8,495 bases of DNA from Lachnospiraceae bacterium (GCA_009774585.1 VSOA01000162.1:1-8495), one strand, 5' to 3'; shown: positions 1-7,369, counted from the stretch's first letter. Translations and numbers: made by a program. Notes: a model not told the origin generated them from the sequence alone.

Positions 1-1
1 C

Positions 2-1600
2 TTCTTAGACGGTCCAGCCATGAAGGATGTCCTGATGCGTTACACCGACTTGTCCGGCAAGCCTGCGCTGCCTGCGCCTTGGACATTCGGTCTATGGCTC
101 TCTACCTCTTTTACAACCAATTATGATGAAGCGACGGTTATGAGTTTCATTGATGGTATGTTGGAGCGCGGTATTCCGCTTCGCATCTTCCACTTCGACT
201 GCTTCTGGATGAAGGGCTTTCATTGGACAGACTTTGTATGGGATGAGAAAGTATTTCCCGACCCTGCAGGGATGCTTTCCCGAATCAAGGCGAAAGGTTT
301 AAATATCTGTGTATGGATTAACCCTTATATCGGTCAGGAATCCGTTCTTTTTAAAGAAGGAATGAAAAAGGGATACTTTATCAAACGTCAAAACGGCGAC
401 GTATGGCAGTGGGATATGTGGCAGCCGGGCATGGCATTAGTAGATTTCACCAATCCGGAAGCGTGCAAATGGTATCAGGACAAACTGGCAGCGCTGCTTG
501 ATATGGGCGTTGACTGCTTCAAGACAGATTTCGGCGAGAGAATTCCCGTCAACTGTGTCTACCATGACGGTTCCGACCCGAAGAAGATGCATAACTTCTA
601 TACCTATTTGTATAACAAAACCGTATTTGAATTATTGGAGGCAAAACGTGGCCAAGGTGAAGCCGTACTGTTCGCCCGCTCCGCAACCGTAGGCGGTCAG
701 AAGTTCCCCGTACACTGGGGCGGCGACTGCTGGTCCGATTATGAGTCGATGGAAGAAAGCCTGCGCGGCGGTCTGTCACTGCTTATGTCCGGTTTCGGCT
801 TCTGGGCGCATGATATCGGCGGATTTGAACATACATCTACAGCCGACGTATATAAGCGATGGGTTGCATTCGGTCTGTTGTCCTCCCACAGCCGCCTGCA
901 CGGAAGCAGTTCCTACCGCGTACCATGGGTATACGACGAGGAAGCCGTTGACGTTGTAAGAACGTTCACCCGTTTAAAGGCTGCGCTGATGCCGTACCTG
1001 TATAAAACATCTATCGACACTTCCCGTTCCGGTGTGCCGACCATGCGGAGTATGGTGCTGGAATTTACGGAAGATAAGAACTGCAGTTATCTGGATAAAC
1101 AGTATATGCTGGGTGACAACCTGTTAGTCGCTCCCATCTTCAATGCAGAAAGCATCGGTTCCTTCTATCTGCCGAAGGGCACTTGGACAGATTTCTTTAC
1201 CGGCGAAACCGTTGAGGGCGGCGTATGGGTTGAGAAAGAATATGATTACCTGCATCTGCCGCTGATGGCACGTGCAAACTCCATTGTGGCAATCGGCGCC
1301 TGCGATGAGAAACCGGACTACGATTATGCCGATGGCGTAGAACTTCGCGCATATGCATTATCAGACGGCGTTAAGGCTGAAACGACAGTTTACAACATGG
1401 CGCAGACTGCGGAATTAAACGTATTCATCCTCAAAGAAGACGCTAAAATCACAATTCAGGCTGAGAATATCGGTGGAAAACAGTACACCATAAAGCTTGT
1501 GGGCGTACAGGCCAAATCTGCGGAAGGCGCTTCCATGGAAGTGATCGGAAATGATACGGTACTGACCCCGAACGCTGCGATGGTGGTTGTGAGCATGTAA
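2..1600 (+). CDS. yicI: GH31 alpha-xylosidase, YicI type (5' end outside window)
   Basis: Retaining glycoside hydrolase family 31 enzyme that releases alpha-xylosyl residues, for example from xyloglucan-derived isoprimeverose. It is probably cytoplasmic. The reading frame is open from base 2, so about 240 N-terminal residues (the beta-sandwich domain) are missing. Counting from the ATG at base 20, the visible part is the catalytic barrel (about 1-340) followed by proximal and distal C-terminal beta domains. The nucleophile is D170 in KTDFGERIP and the acid/base is D236 in HWGGD. With a constant offset of 246 these match D416 and D482 of E. coli YicI (recalled numbering). The same offset places F31, C61, F62, W99, K168, R220 and H294 on the YicI residues F277, C307, F308, W345, K414, R466 and H540. 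The C and F of HFDCFW are linked to xyloside rather than glucoside preference. The C-terminus falls at YicI length (about 772), so the 3' end is intact. No transporter or xylose gene is visible beside it. Confidence 0.95.
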   Translation, partial: FLDGPAMKDVLMRYTDLSGKPALPAPWTFGLWLSTSFTTNYDEATVMSFIDGMLERGIPLRIFHFDCFWMKGFHWTDFVWDEKVFPDPAGMLSRIKAKGLNICVWINPYIGQESVLFKEGMKKGYFIKRQNGDVWQWDMWQPGMALVDFTNPEACKWYQDKLAALLDMGVDCFKTDFGERIPVNCVYHDGSDPKKMHNFYTYLYNKTVFELLEAKRGQGEAVLFARSATVGGQKFPVHWGGDCWSDYESMEESLRGGLSLLMSGFGFWAHDIGGFEHTSTADVYKRWVAFGLLSSHSRLHGSSSYRVPWVYDEEAVDVVRTFTRLKAALMPYLYKTSIDTSRSGVPTMRSMVLEFTEDKNCSYLDKQYMLGDNLLVAPIFNAESIGSFYLPKGTWTDFFTGETVEGGVWVEKEYDYLHLPLMARANSIVAIGACDEKPDYDYADGVELRAYALSDGVKAETTVYNMAQTAELNVFILKEDAKITIQAENIGGKQYTIKLVGVQAKSAEGASMEVIGNDTVLTPNAAMVVVSM

Positions 1601-1631
1601 CAGAAGTAAATTTGCTTCGCGAATGAAAAAC

Positions 1632-1672
1632 AAACAGCGCATGGCTGCAATTTGCACTCATGCGCTGTTTTT
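1632..1672. terminator. Bidirectional intrinsic terminator
   Basis: A perfect 12-bp inverted repeat, AAACAGCGCATG (1632-1643) with CATGCGCTGTTT (1659-1670), encloses a 15-base loop. On the + strand it runs into a T-rich tract (1668-1688), 31 bases after the alpha-xylosidase stop. On the - strand it is followed by GTTTTTC, 26 bases beyond the phosphoribosyltransferase stop. It therefore separates two convergent genes and probably ends both transcripts. Confidence 0.9.
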
Positions 1673-1696
1673 ATGTTTATTTTTTTAAATAATCTT

Positions 1697-2335
1697 TCAG
1701 CTAATCTTTGAATATCCGAACGCATTGGCAAACGCGTCAATCGGCTTCTGCTCTTTGCACAGAGCACATCCGTCGGGCTTATAAGTCTTGTAATCCGGAA
1801 TGTCCGCCGTAGTAAACAGTGCATTGACCGGAATACCCATAACGCTGTTCGCTGCACTGAACACTGCACTGATGCCGCTGATGGTCGCACCATAATAGGT
1901 AAGTGTCTGGATTGTCTTAGTAACCGTCTTACCTGTCGTGGCGCTTGCCAAGAGAACCAGTACATTTTTATCTTTAATCATAGGCAGATAATTGTCTCTG
2001 AATAGCATCTGTCCTGTCGAATACTCGGGTGTGATAATATAAATGGTCTGATGCGCATTTCTGGAATAAATACCTGCTCTCGTCAGTTCCTCCGCCAAAA
2101 ACGCACCGATAATCTCACACCCGTCTATGCACACGATTGTATCTACGATCATAGACGCCAGAATCTGTCTGCCCAACTCTCTCGCTGTCAGAGACGCTTC
2201 ACTCAGCCGCGTCTTTAAAGTAGTCATATCCAAAAAGTAGTTGATATGGGAACTTGGTGTTACAAAATGTCCGGGGATTGCTTTCAATTCAATGTTAGGG
2301 TGAGCCTTAGAACTAATCTTAATCATTTCCTGCAT
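1697..2335 (-). CDS. PyrE-like phosphoribosyltransferase-fold protein with altered PRPP loop
   Basis: A 212-residue protein resembling proteins usually annotated as orotate phosphoribosyltransferase in Lachnospiraceae (recognised from memory). The start at 2335 is chosen because AAGGAGG (2349-2343) lies 7 bases upstream. The longer open frame from 2365 would translate this ribosome binding site. The type I PRTase PRPP motif normally ends in two acidic residues followed by xxTTG. Here residues 125-137 read VLVLLASATTGKT, so the TTG turn is kept but the acidic pair is L129-A130. A CxxC pair (C190, C193) near the C-terminus is a possible metal or redox site. The fold assignment is fairly secure. 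Catalysis of orotate plus PRPP to OMP is doubtful, and a regulatory or ligand-binding role is equally possible. No pyrimidine pathway gene is adjacent. The gene has its own promoter and terminator, so it is probably monocistronic, although read-through from the lipoprotein gene upstream is not excluded. Confidence 0.8.
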   Translation of the reverse strand: MQEMIKISSKAHPNIELKAIPGHFVTPSSHINYFLDMTTLKTRLSEASLTARELGRQILASMIVDTIVCIDGCEIIGAFLAEELTRAGIYSRNAHQTIYIITPEYSTGQMLFRDNYLPMIKDKNVLVLLASATTGKTVTKTIQTLTYYGATISGISAVFSAANSVMGIPVNALFTTADIPDYKTYKPDGCALCKEQKPIDAFANAFGYSKIS

Positions 2336-2407
2336 GTGCATACCTCCTTCTCGTGACACAGTCATCTGTTTATAGCATCTATGTCAAAATGCGTTATTAA
2401 TATATTT

Positions 2408-2436
2408 ATTATACCGCTAATATACGTTTAAATCAA
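2408..2436 (-). promoter_or_regulatory. Sigma-A type promoter of the phosphoribosyltransferase gene
   Basis: On the - strand, TTGATT (2436-2431) and a perfect TATAAT (2413-2408) are separated by 17 bases. This matches the vegetative consensus at 11 of 12 positions with ideal spacing. Transcription would begin near 2401, giving a leader of about 65 bases before the ribosome binding site at 2349-2343. Confidence 0.75.
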
Positions 2437-2519
2437 GCAATGTCCTATCGCTTATTTGACGTCTCCTGCTTCTTAAACATCATGTCACACAATCTTATCT
2501 GAAACCGCCGCCTGCCTTA

Positions 2520-3812
2520 TCAGTTCGTCTGTGCGAGCGTATCCGTCAATTCTTCTAAATTCATGGAACCAACAATATATTCATATTCTCCCGCATCATA
2601 TTCGGCATATTGTTCATATGTAATCTCTTCACCGTCAACATAGATTGCACCGTAAGAGCCGGCAGAATCCATCTCGTCTTCATCCGGCATCCCATTCCCG
2701 TTAACGTCGTCAAAATTATATGTCGTAATCACTGTAACCACGTCCAATGCATGTTGTTCACTGATCGTCATATAGGTCGTATAACAAATCAGCCCCGCAT
2801 AGTCATTGTTATAGTTTCTCAATCTGTTGCCTCTGGGAATATACTCGTAGCCCGCGTTGCCCATCGCTCCATATGCCCAATGGTCCATCAGCATACACGC
2901 CTTTCCGTCATAATAGGTATACATACTGACCCAATATCCTTTGTAACCAAAAACCAACTCCGGAATATCGTCATCATCAAAATATATCAAATCATAAGTC
3001 AACTCAGAATCAAATGCCACTTCACTCCATCTGACGATCGCGCGATATGCCTCTTTATAATCATTAAACTCGCCATTTTTCTTTCCGTCCGACAAAAACT
3101 TCCGGATTTCAGAAATCGTCAGATTCCCAACACGTTTAGTAATCCTCTCTGAAAAAGAATCATAAGAAATAAAGCTACTTACATAATCAGAGCCATCGTT
3201 GGCAAATCCGTAATAAATTTCCGCAAAACTGGCGTCTCCATATGTTTCAATCACGACAATATCTGTGCAGCCGTCATAATTGACATCAAAAAAGGACACG
3301 GCGTCAAGACTCGTAAACGGCTGTCCTTCAAGACTTTCGGGTACATCCGTATAGATGCGGGTAAGTATCTCGCCGTCCTGAATGATCTGCATGTCAAGCG
3401 CTTGTCCGTCTTCGGCCGGCGCATAAGGAACAAACCATACCTTCCCCTCGTATTCGCTCAACTCCACCTCAAAAGTCTGCTCACTGATACAGTTCTCTCC
3501 GAAGCGGTTTTTGAGTTCATCTGTCTGCGCATTCTTCGTAATATCAGCTTCATCAACCGCCGTTCCTGCAGCTCCTTCATTATTATCCGTGGTCGCCTCT
3601 ATATCATCAATGGACTGCCCTTCTCCGAACTGGTCTGAAATCGTCTGTGATGTTCCCGCTTCCCTGCTTTCCTCCTGTATTGTTCCGTATTGTTCGTTCT
3701 CCGTCTGCTGTTCTTTCCCGCACGCCGTGAATATTCCGGCAGCAGCCATAAGCAGCAGTAATGTGCATACTCGCCCTTTATTCATTCGATCCGTTAAATT
3801 AGAGCATATCAT
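2520..3812 (-). CDS. Secreted lipoprotein with calcium-loop-like repeats, function unknown
   Basis: A 430-residue exported protein. The start at 3812 is set by GGGGAG (3824-3819), 6 bases upstream. M11, preceding NKGR, is an alternative start. A lipoprotein signal peptide spans residues 11-30: positive residues, a Leu/Ala-rich core, then FTAC with lipidated C31. Phe at -3 is less common than Leu. Residues 32-100 are polar and Glu/Gln/Thr/Asp-rich, like a flexible linker from the membrane. Beyond it are three Asp-rich loops: DVNYDGCTD (176-184), a degenerate FDDDDIPEL (278-286), and DVNGNGMPD (369-377). The first and third fit the DxDxDGxxD type of calcium loop found in VCBS/FG-GAP, dockerin and EF-hand proteins. 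The rest is rich in Tyr and aromatic residues, as is usual in extracellular domains. The gene lies downstream of the ABC permease, 248 bases away and probably with its own promoter. I do not recognise a specific family or substrate. Confidence 0.85.
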   Translation of the reverse strand: MICSNLTDRMNKGRVCTLLLLMAAAGIFTACGKEQQTENEQYGTIQEESREAGTSQTISDQFGEGQSIDDIEATTDNNEGAAGTAVDEADITKNAQTDELKNRFGENCISEQTFEVELSEYEGKVWFVPYAPAEDGQALDMQIIQDGEILTRIYTDVPESLEGQPFTSLDAVSFFDVNYDGCTDIVVIETYGDASFAEIYYGFANDGSDYVSSFISYDSFSERITKRVGNLTISEIRKFLSDGKKNGEFNDYKEAYRAIVRWSEVAFDSELTYDLIYFDDDDIPELVFGYKGYWVSMYTYYDGKACMLMDHWAYGAMGNAGYEYIPRGNRLRNYNNDYAGLICYTTYMTISEQHALDVVTVITTYNFDDVNGNGMPDEDEMDSAGSYGAIYVDGEEITYEQYAEYDAGEYEYIVGSMNLEELTDTLAQTN

Positions 3813-3920
3813 TGGTATCTCCCCTTTTCTTCTACGCACTAAAAGCACTCTCTTTGACAGTATTTAATCAAAATATGTCCATCGTGCACTTCAGCAAATC
3901 CAGCTTTGTATAATATGATA

Positions 3921-3929
3921 ATTATATCA
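3921..3929 (-). promoter_or_regulatory. Candidate extended -10 promoter of the lipoprotein gene
   Basis: On the - strand this reads TGATATAAT, a perfect TATAAT hexamer with the extended -10 TG. No good -35 hexamer is visible at the usual distance, which is tolerated for extended -10 promoters. It would give a leader of about 100 bases before the start at 3812. The region is AT-rich, so a chance match is possible. Confidence 0.45.
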
Positions 3930-3992
3930 CGCTCTGCATATTTTAGGGGACCGATTTTTCTCAGAAGATGTAGTAAAAGGAAAAGTAGAAAT

Positions 3993-4059
3993 GCCGGGAA
4001 AGCCCGAATACGGGCTCTGCCGACATATAAGAGCTTCGCACACTCACATCCTTCCCGGC
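3993..4059 (-). terminator. Structured 3' region after the ABC permease, possible terminator
   Basis: Just after the permease stop, two nested repeats occur: an outer 8-bp pair GCCGGGAA (3993-4000) with TTCCCGGC (4052-4059), and an inner hairpin AGCCCG/CGGGCT (4001-4006, 4011-4016). A third pairing, AGAGC (4030-4034) with GCTCT (4014-4018), competes with the inner hairpin. In the direction of transcription the structure is followed by a pyrimidine-rich stretch with short T runs rather than a clean T tract. It may terminate or stabilise the operon transcript, with only partial efficiency. Confidence 0.4.
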
Positions 4060-4060
4060 C

Positions 4061-5266
4061 TCACTTCACCCTCACAAACACCCTCCTGATGAGCATAAGC
4101 GCCGCCACACTGACCACCATGTACACAATCACAATCATTTCCACATAAGAAATCACCACATTTCCGAACGCATAACTCACATATGAACTCATAACTTCTT
4201 TTAAGTTACATGCCCTGCCGGGGAAAAGATAATTGATATGGTTCCACAAACCACTCTCCTTACTCATAGGAAAAAACATCGGCGCAATAATGACTGCCAC
4301 ACCAATGACCAGCGCCGTCATCGAAGAGCGAAAACCTGCCGAACAGCATAACAGTACAAGTGCAATAGTAACCCCAATTAGCAAAATAAGTCCGAATGTC
4401 CCCAGACATGTCTGACCTATGGTGATATTATAAGGTATCACCGAATCCCACAACTGCACCGGTAAGTCTGCGCCCGGCAAGCCTAATATGAGTATGGTAG
4501 GAACAATTGCAATTAGCGCTCCCACCGTCAGATATCCTATCGTAAAAAGTACGGAAACTTCGATTTTCGATCTGACCAGCCTGTCCTTACCATATTTCGT
4601 CGTAAGCAGCAGATACGCCGCACCGGACTCATACTCCGAAGAAAAGACAGAACTTACGCATATGACAACGACAAACCACAGATATAATTCCACAAATGTC
4701 AGCTCCCCGACAATACTCATCACCGCCTTGCCGCCCCATCGAAACGGTATGTTCGTGCGTTTTGCCATAGAAATCCAATACGTTTTCTCCGCTTCGCTAT
4801 AATTGCCGTATGAGAAATCCATATTGAGAAAATGCATTATCTTCTCTATGCGCTGTTCGTAGAATCTTGCCCCATTCTTTAAATCGACTTTGTTCAAAGC
4901 GTTCTGGTCTGTGTATGGCTCCCCCATATCCGTATAACTTTTCGCCACAAAATAAAACATGTCATCAAGCGGTCTGATCACTTCGGTATATGCCTCGTCA
5001 CTCTCAAGATCCATGCCGAAGTTTTGTATATCTCTAATCAATTCTGTCACGTATTCTTCCGTAATCACATCAGTCTGCCCTTGCGCCATTTCTAGTTCCA
5101 TTCGGTATGCCTCGGGTCCTTCTGCATAACTGTCCGTCGCTGCATCGTAGAACTGTTCCTGCGAAATATAAGAATACACCACAATCCCCATCAGAAGATA
5201 CCCCAGCACCATAGCAATCACATTCAGCCGCCGTTCAAATATTTTCTTCCACTCATATCGCATCAT
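4061..5266 (-). CDS. ABC-2 type transporter permease
   Basis: A 401-residue integral membrane protein, the likely transmembrane half of an exporter with the ATPase encoded just upstream. The start at 5266 has GGGAG (5280-5276) 9 bases upstream. The ATG at 5263 is an alternative but is further away. Hydrophobic helices lie near 14-34, 186-208, 236-262, 286-309, 315-333 and 367-394. The first is followed by a large, mostly acidic and Tyr-rich segment (35-185), probably outside the cell. After helix 2 comes the stretch SSEYESGAAYLLLTTKYGKD, typical of the cytoplasmic loop of ABC-2 permeases that contacts the ATPase. This layout fits families that export peptides, lantibiotics, drugs or other envelope-active compounds. 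The substrate cannot be told from sequence. Spacing to the ATPase gene is 25 bases, which supports co-transcription. Confidence 0.88.
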   Translation of the reverse strand: MMRYEWKKIFERRLNVIAMVLGYLLMGIVVYSYISQEQFYDAATDSYAEGPEAYRMELEMAQGQTDVITEEYVTELIRDIQNFGMDLESDEAYTEVIRPLDDMFYFVAKSYTDMGEPYTDQNALNKVDLKNGARFYEQRIEKIMHFLNMDFSYGNYSEAEKTYWISMAKRTNIPFRWGGKAVMSIVGELTFVELYLWFVVVICVSSVFSSEYESGAAYLLLTTKYGKDRLVRSKIEVSVLFTIGYLTVGALIAIVPTILILGLPGADLPVQLWDSVIPYNITIGQTCLGTFGLILLIGVTIALVLLCCSAGFRSSMTALVIGVAVIIAPMFFPMSKESGLWNHINYLFPGRACNLKEVMSSYVSYAFGNVVISYVEMIVIVYMVVSVAALMLIRRVFVRVK

Positions 5267-5291
5267 AATCCATATCTCCCTCTCTGCATAA

Positions 5292-6041
5292 TCAAACTCT
5301 TTCCTCGGAGAAATAGAACAGATAAAGCTTCTCCAGATTAAACTTCTCCGGTTCTTTATCCCCCGCCACTTCCAGATAATGTTCTTTTAAATCCATCAAC
5401 GTCCCCTGCGCAATAAACTGTCCCTGCTTCATCAGGAATATCCAATCCGCAATCTCTTCCACATCCGATACAATGTGCGTGGACAGAATCACAATCCGGT
5501 CCTTTCCGAGTTCCGCAATCATGTCGCGGAAACGCACGCGTTCTTTGGGGTCAAGCCCCGCCGTCGGCTCGTCAAGAACAAGTATCTTTGGGTCATTTAA
5601 CAAAGCCTGCGCAATGCCAAGTCGCTGACGCATACCGCCAGAAAAAGTCTTAATCTTATGCCGCATCTCACCGGTCAGTCCCACTTTCTGTAAGAGGAAC
5701 TTACTCCGCTCCTTGGCGTAACTTCGGTTCAAACCTTTTAACGAGGCAATATACAGCATGAATTCCATCGCCGTAAAATTAGGGTAATATCCGAAATCCT
5801 GCGGCAGATATCCTAATAAATCACGATAGTTTCCGCCCATAGTTCCGATATCCTCACTGTCTAAGCATATCTCGCCGCTGCTGATTTCGGCAATACCACA
5901 AATCATACGCATCAGCGTTGTCTTCCCCGCTCCGTTTGCTCCCAGCAGACCGTATACGCCTTCCTTCAAAGATGCGCTCAACCGGTCTACCGCAATTTTG
6001 TTTTTATACTGTTTCGTCACTCTGTCCAAAATTAATTCCAT
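5292..6041 (-). CDS. ABC transporter ATP-binding protein (exporter type)
   Basis: A 249-residue ATPase that would power the permease encoded 25 bases downstream. The start at 6041 is chosen because AAGGA (6053-6049) lies 7 bases upstream. The longer frame from 6074 would translate that site. All ABC elements are present: Walker A GANGAGKT (34-41), Q-loop Q81, signature FSGGM (133-137), Walker B ILVLDEP (153-159) with catalytic E158, D-loop AGLD (161-164) and switch H189. The FSGGM variant with RQRLGIAQAL after it is normal for ABC-2 exporters. The tail after residue 220 (LEKLYLFYF near 236-244) resembles the C-terminal end of such ATPases. It should act as a dimer at the inner face of the membrane. 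The 76-base gap to the upstream membrane gene holds no clear promoter or terminator, so it is probably part of the sigma operon. Confidence 0.95.
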   Translation of the reverse strand: MELILDRVTKQYKNKIAVDRLSASLKEGVYGLLGANGAGKTTLMRMICGIAEISSGEICLDSEDIGTMGGNYRDLLGYLPQDFGYYPNFTAMEFMLYIASLKGLNRSYAKERSKFLLQKVGLTGEMRHKIKTFSGGMRQRLGIAQALLNDPKILVLDEPTAGLDPKERVRFRDMIAELGKDRIVILSTHIVSDVEEIADWIFLMKQGQFIAQGTLMDLKEHYLEVAGDKEPEKFNLEKLYLFYFSEERV

Positions 6042-6117
6042 TGCCAGTTCCTTTCTACTCTCCCATTGTCTCAACTCGTCCCTGTCATAACCGTCAAATG
6101 TCGTCGCAGCTTATTCT

Positions 6118-6918
6118 CTAATCAGACTCATATTGTATAATCATTTCATAACTTGCCAGTTTCCCGTTCAGACGGATAAACTGACGTGCGCCAAACACAA
6201 TACCTATCGTGCACACAATGCACCACACGTTAAAATAAACCGGCTGATACCAATTGAAATATTCTGTATTTCCGACCCCCACCAAACCTGCCGTCAATAT
6301 ATATACCACCGCCGCCGCACTAAGCAAAACTTCACCCTGACGATACTGCATCAGCTTGAATAATACTGCCGTCACAATAATCATAGGAGTAAAGCCGTAT
6401 ACCAGAAGCTGTCCTATATCCTCTGCTATTCGGGAATGCAGCCATAGAATACATATAACCAGAATCAATGAGTGTACGACGCACAGAACCGCCATACGAA
6501 TCATCACGGCGCTCCTCAGTGAATATTTCGTTGCATATTCGATTTCCAGCATGCTCCTCTGATACACTTTTGTAATTTCCTCTACCGTAAGCAGAATAAG
6601 AAGCGGCGGCAAAAGTGAAATCGTCACCAGAACCGCATTTCTATTATTTTCACCAGATAGATATGATACGCCATATCGCATCATATAATAGAAAAGCGCA
6701 ATCCACGCTGCCTGCCAGATGAAACAGTATTTTCCCAGATACCCTGTCTGCTCCATTATAAAATTCCAAAGCGTTCCCCTTGTATGGTTGATAGAGATCA
6801 TCCTTGCTCCATCCGCCTGCAAAAGTTCCTGAATCATATTCTCCTTATCTACCGGAACAATCGTCTCACATTCCACCGCGTATTGTCTCAATCTTTTCTC
6901 AATTTCCCGTTGTCCCAT
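6118..6918 (-). CDS. Six-helix membrane protein, candidate anti-sigma factor or exporter subunit
   Basis: A 266-residue protein of no family I can name with certainty. The N-terminal 60 residues are soluble and charged (EIEKRLRQYAVECETIVPVD and onward) and probably cytoplasmic. They are followed by about six hydrophobic helices near 64-86, 95-112, 137-160, 168-188, 197-216 and 227-247. The start at 6918 follows AGGAGG (6929-6924) by 5 bases. The ribosome binding site and the first codons lie inside the end of the sigma gene, with a 20-base overlap, so translation of the two is probably coupled. Genes in this position behind ECF sigma factors are often anti-sigma factors that hold sigma at the membrane. 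In this case the ABC genes that follow make a second membrane subunit of the exporter an equal candidate. No zinc anti-sigma HxxxCxxC motif is visible. Confidence 0.8.
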   Translation of the reverse strand: MGQREIEKRLRQYAVECETIVPVDKENMIQELLQADGARMISINHTRGTLWNFIMEQTGYLGKYCFIWQAAWIALFYYMMRYGVSYLSGENNRNAVLVTISLLPPLLILLTVEEITKVYQRSMLEIEYATKYSLRSAVMIRMAVLCVVHSLILVICILWLHSRIAEDIGQLLVYGFTPMIIVTAVLFKLMQYRQGEVLLSAAAVVYILTAGLVGVGNTEYFNWYQPVYFNVWCIVCTIGIVFGARQFIRLNGKLASYEMIIQYESD

Positions 6919-7369
6919 CAGCGCCTCCTTCCATAACAGATAGCAGTTCCAATCCTTTCTTTACCCTATACTTGGCAAGCGAAAGACGGATGGCAAGAAC
7001 AGCCGCGATATCTTTATACCGCATATTCTGAAAATACCGCAGTATAACGGCTTCTCTAAATTCTTCCGGCAGACCCATGACCATCTCCCTTATCACTACC
7101 GTTTCCTCTATACATTGTGCGGTTTCCTGTTCCGGAATCTTATCCATGATAAGAGGCTTTTTCTTCTTGTAATAGTCGCGGCATTTATTCCCTGCAATCG
7201 TATAGAGGTAGTTTTTTATCTTCCCCATAGAGTGATATTTGTCGTAGTGCTCGATAAAGCTTAAGAAAGTGTCCTGACACAAATCTTCCGCTGTCGCGCG
7301 GCTTTCCACATGATGATAACAATAGCGAAAAATTTCATCATAATATTGCCGTATGATTTTCTCAAGCAC
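6899..7369 (-). CDS. ECF-type RNA polymerase sigma factor
   Basis: A 156-residue sigma-70 family protein of the extracytoplasmic function type, which directs RNA polymerase to a small set of promoters. A GTG start at 7369 is chosen because GGGAGG (7382-7377) lies exactly 7 bases upstream. The ATG-initiated frame from 7429 would add 20 residues that run through this site and look unlike the family. Region 2 covers about 5-70, with the core-binding and -10 recognition helices (ATAEDLCQDTFLSF near 26-38, then NYLYTIAGNKCRDYYKKK at 53-70). A short linker follows, then region 4 (99-145) with LPEEFREAVILRYFQNMRYKDIA. In the helix-turn-helix the usual LGIS..TVKSRL is replaced by LAIRLSLAKYRV, so -35 recognition may differ. 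It is the first gene of the apparent sigma, membrane protein, ATPase and permease operon. Length is within the ECF range. Confidence 0.92.
   Translation of the reverse strand: MLEKIIRQYYDEIFRYCYHHVESRATAEDLCQDTFLSFIEHYDKYHSMGKIKNYLYTIAGNKCRDYYKKKKPLIMDKIPEQETAQCIEETVVIREMVMGLPEEFREAVILRYFQNMRYKDIAAVLAIRLSLAKYRVKKGLELLSVMEGGADGTTGN

Noticed and set aside
1456..1965. 169-codon open frame on the - strand
   Set aside because: It overlaps the end of the alpha-xylosidase, the terminator hairpin and the phosphoribosyltransferase gene in another frame; its Arg/Ser-rich composition is that of a shadow frame.
2460..2519. Terminator for the lipoprotein gene
   Set aside because: No hairpin with a T tract could be found here on the - strand, so none is reported; read-through into the next gene remains possible.
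2610..3152. 180-codon open frame on the + strand
   Set aside because: It is antisense to the lipoprotein gene, lacks a ribosome binding site, and its Ile/Val/His-rich composition reflects the complement of Asp- and Tyr-rich codons.
3855..3883. TTGACA on the + strand as a promoter
   Set aside because: No matching -10 lies 16-18 bases downstream and no + strand gene follows it.
3906..4148. 80-codon open frame on the + strand between lipoprotein and permease
   Set aside because: It runs through the structured 3' region and into the end of the permease gene on the other strand, and has no ribosome binding site or family resemblance.
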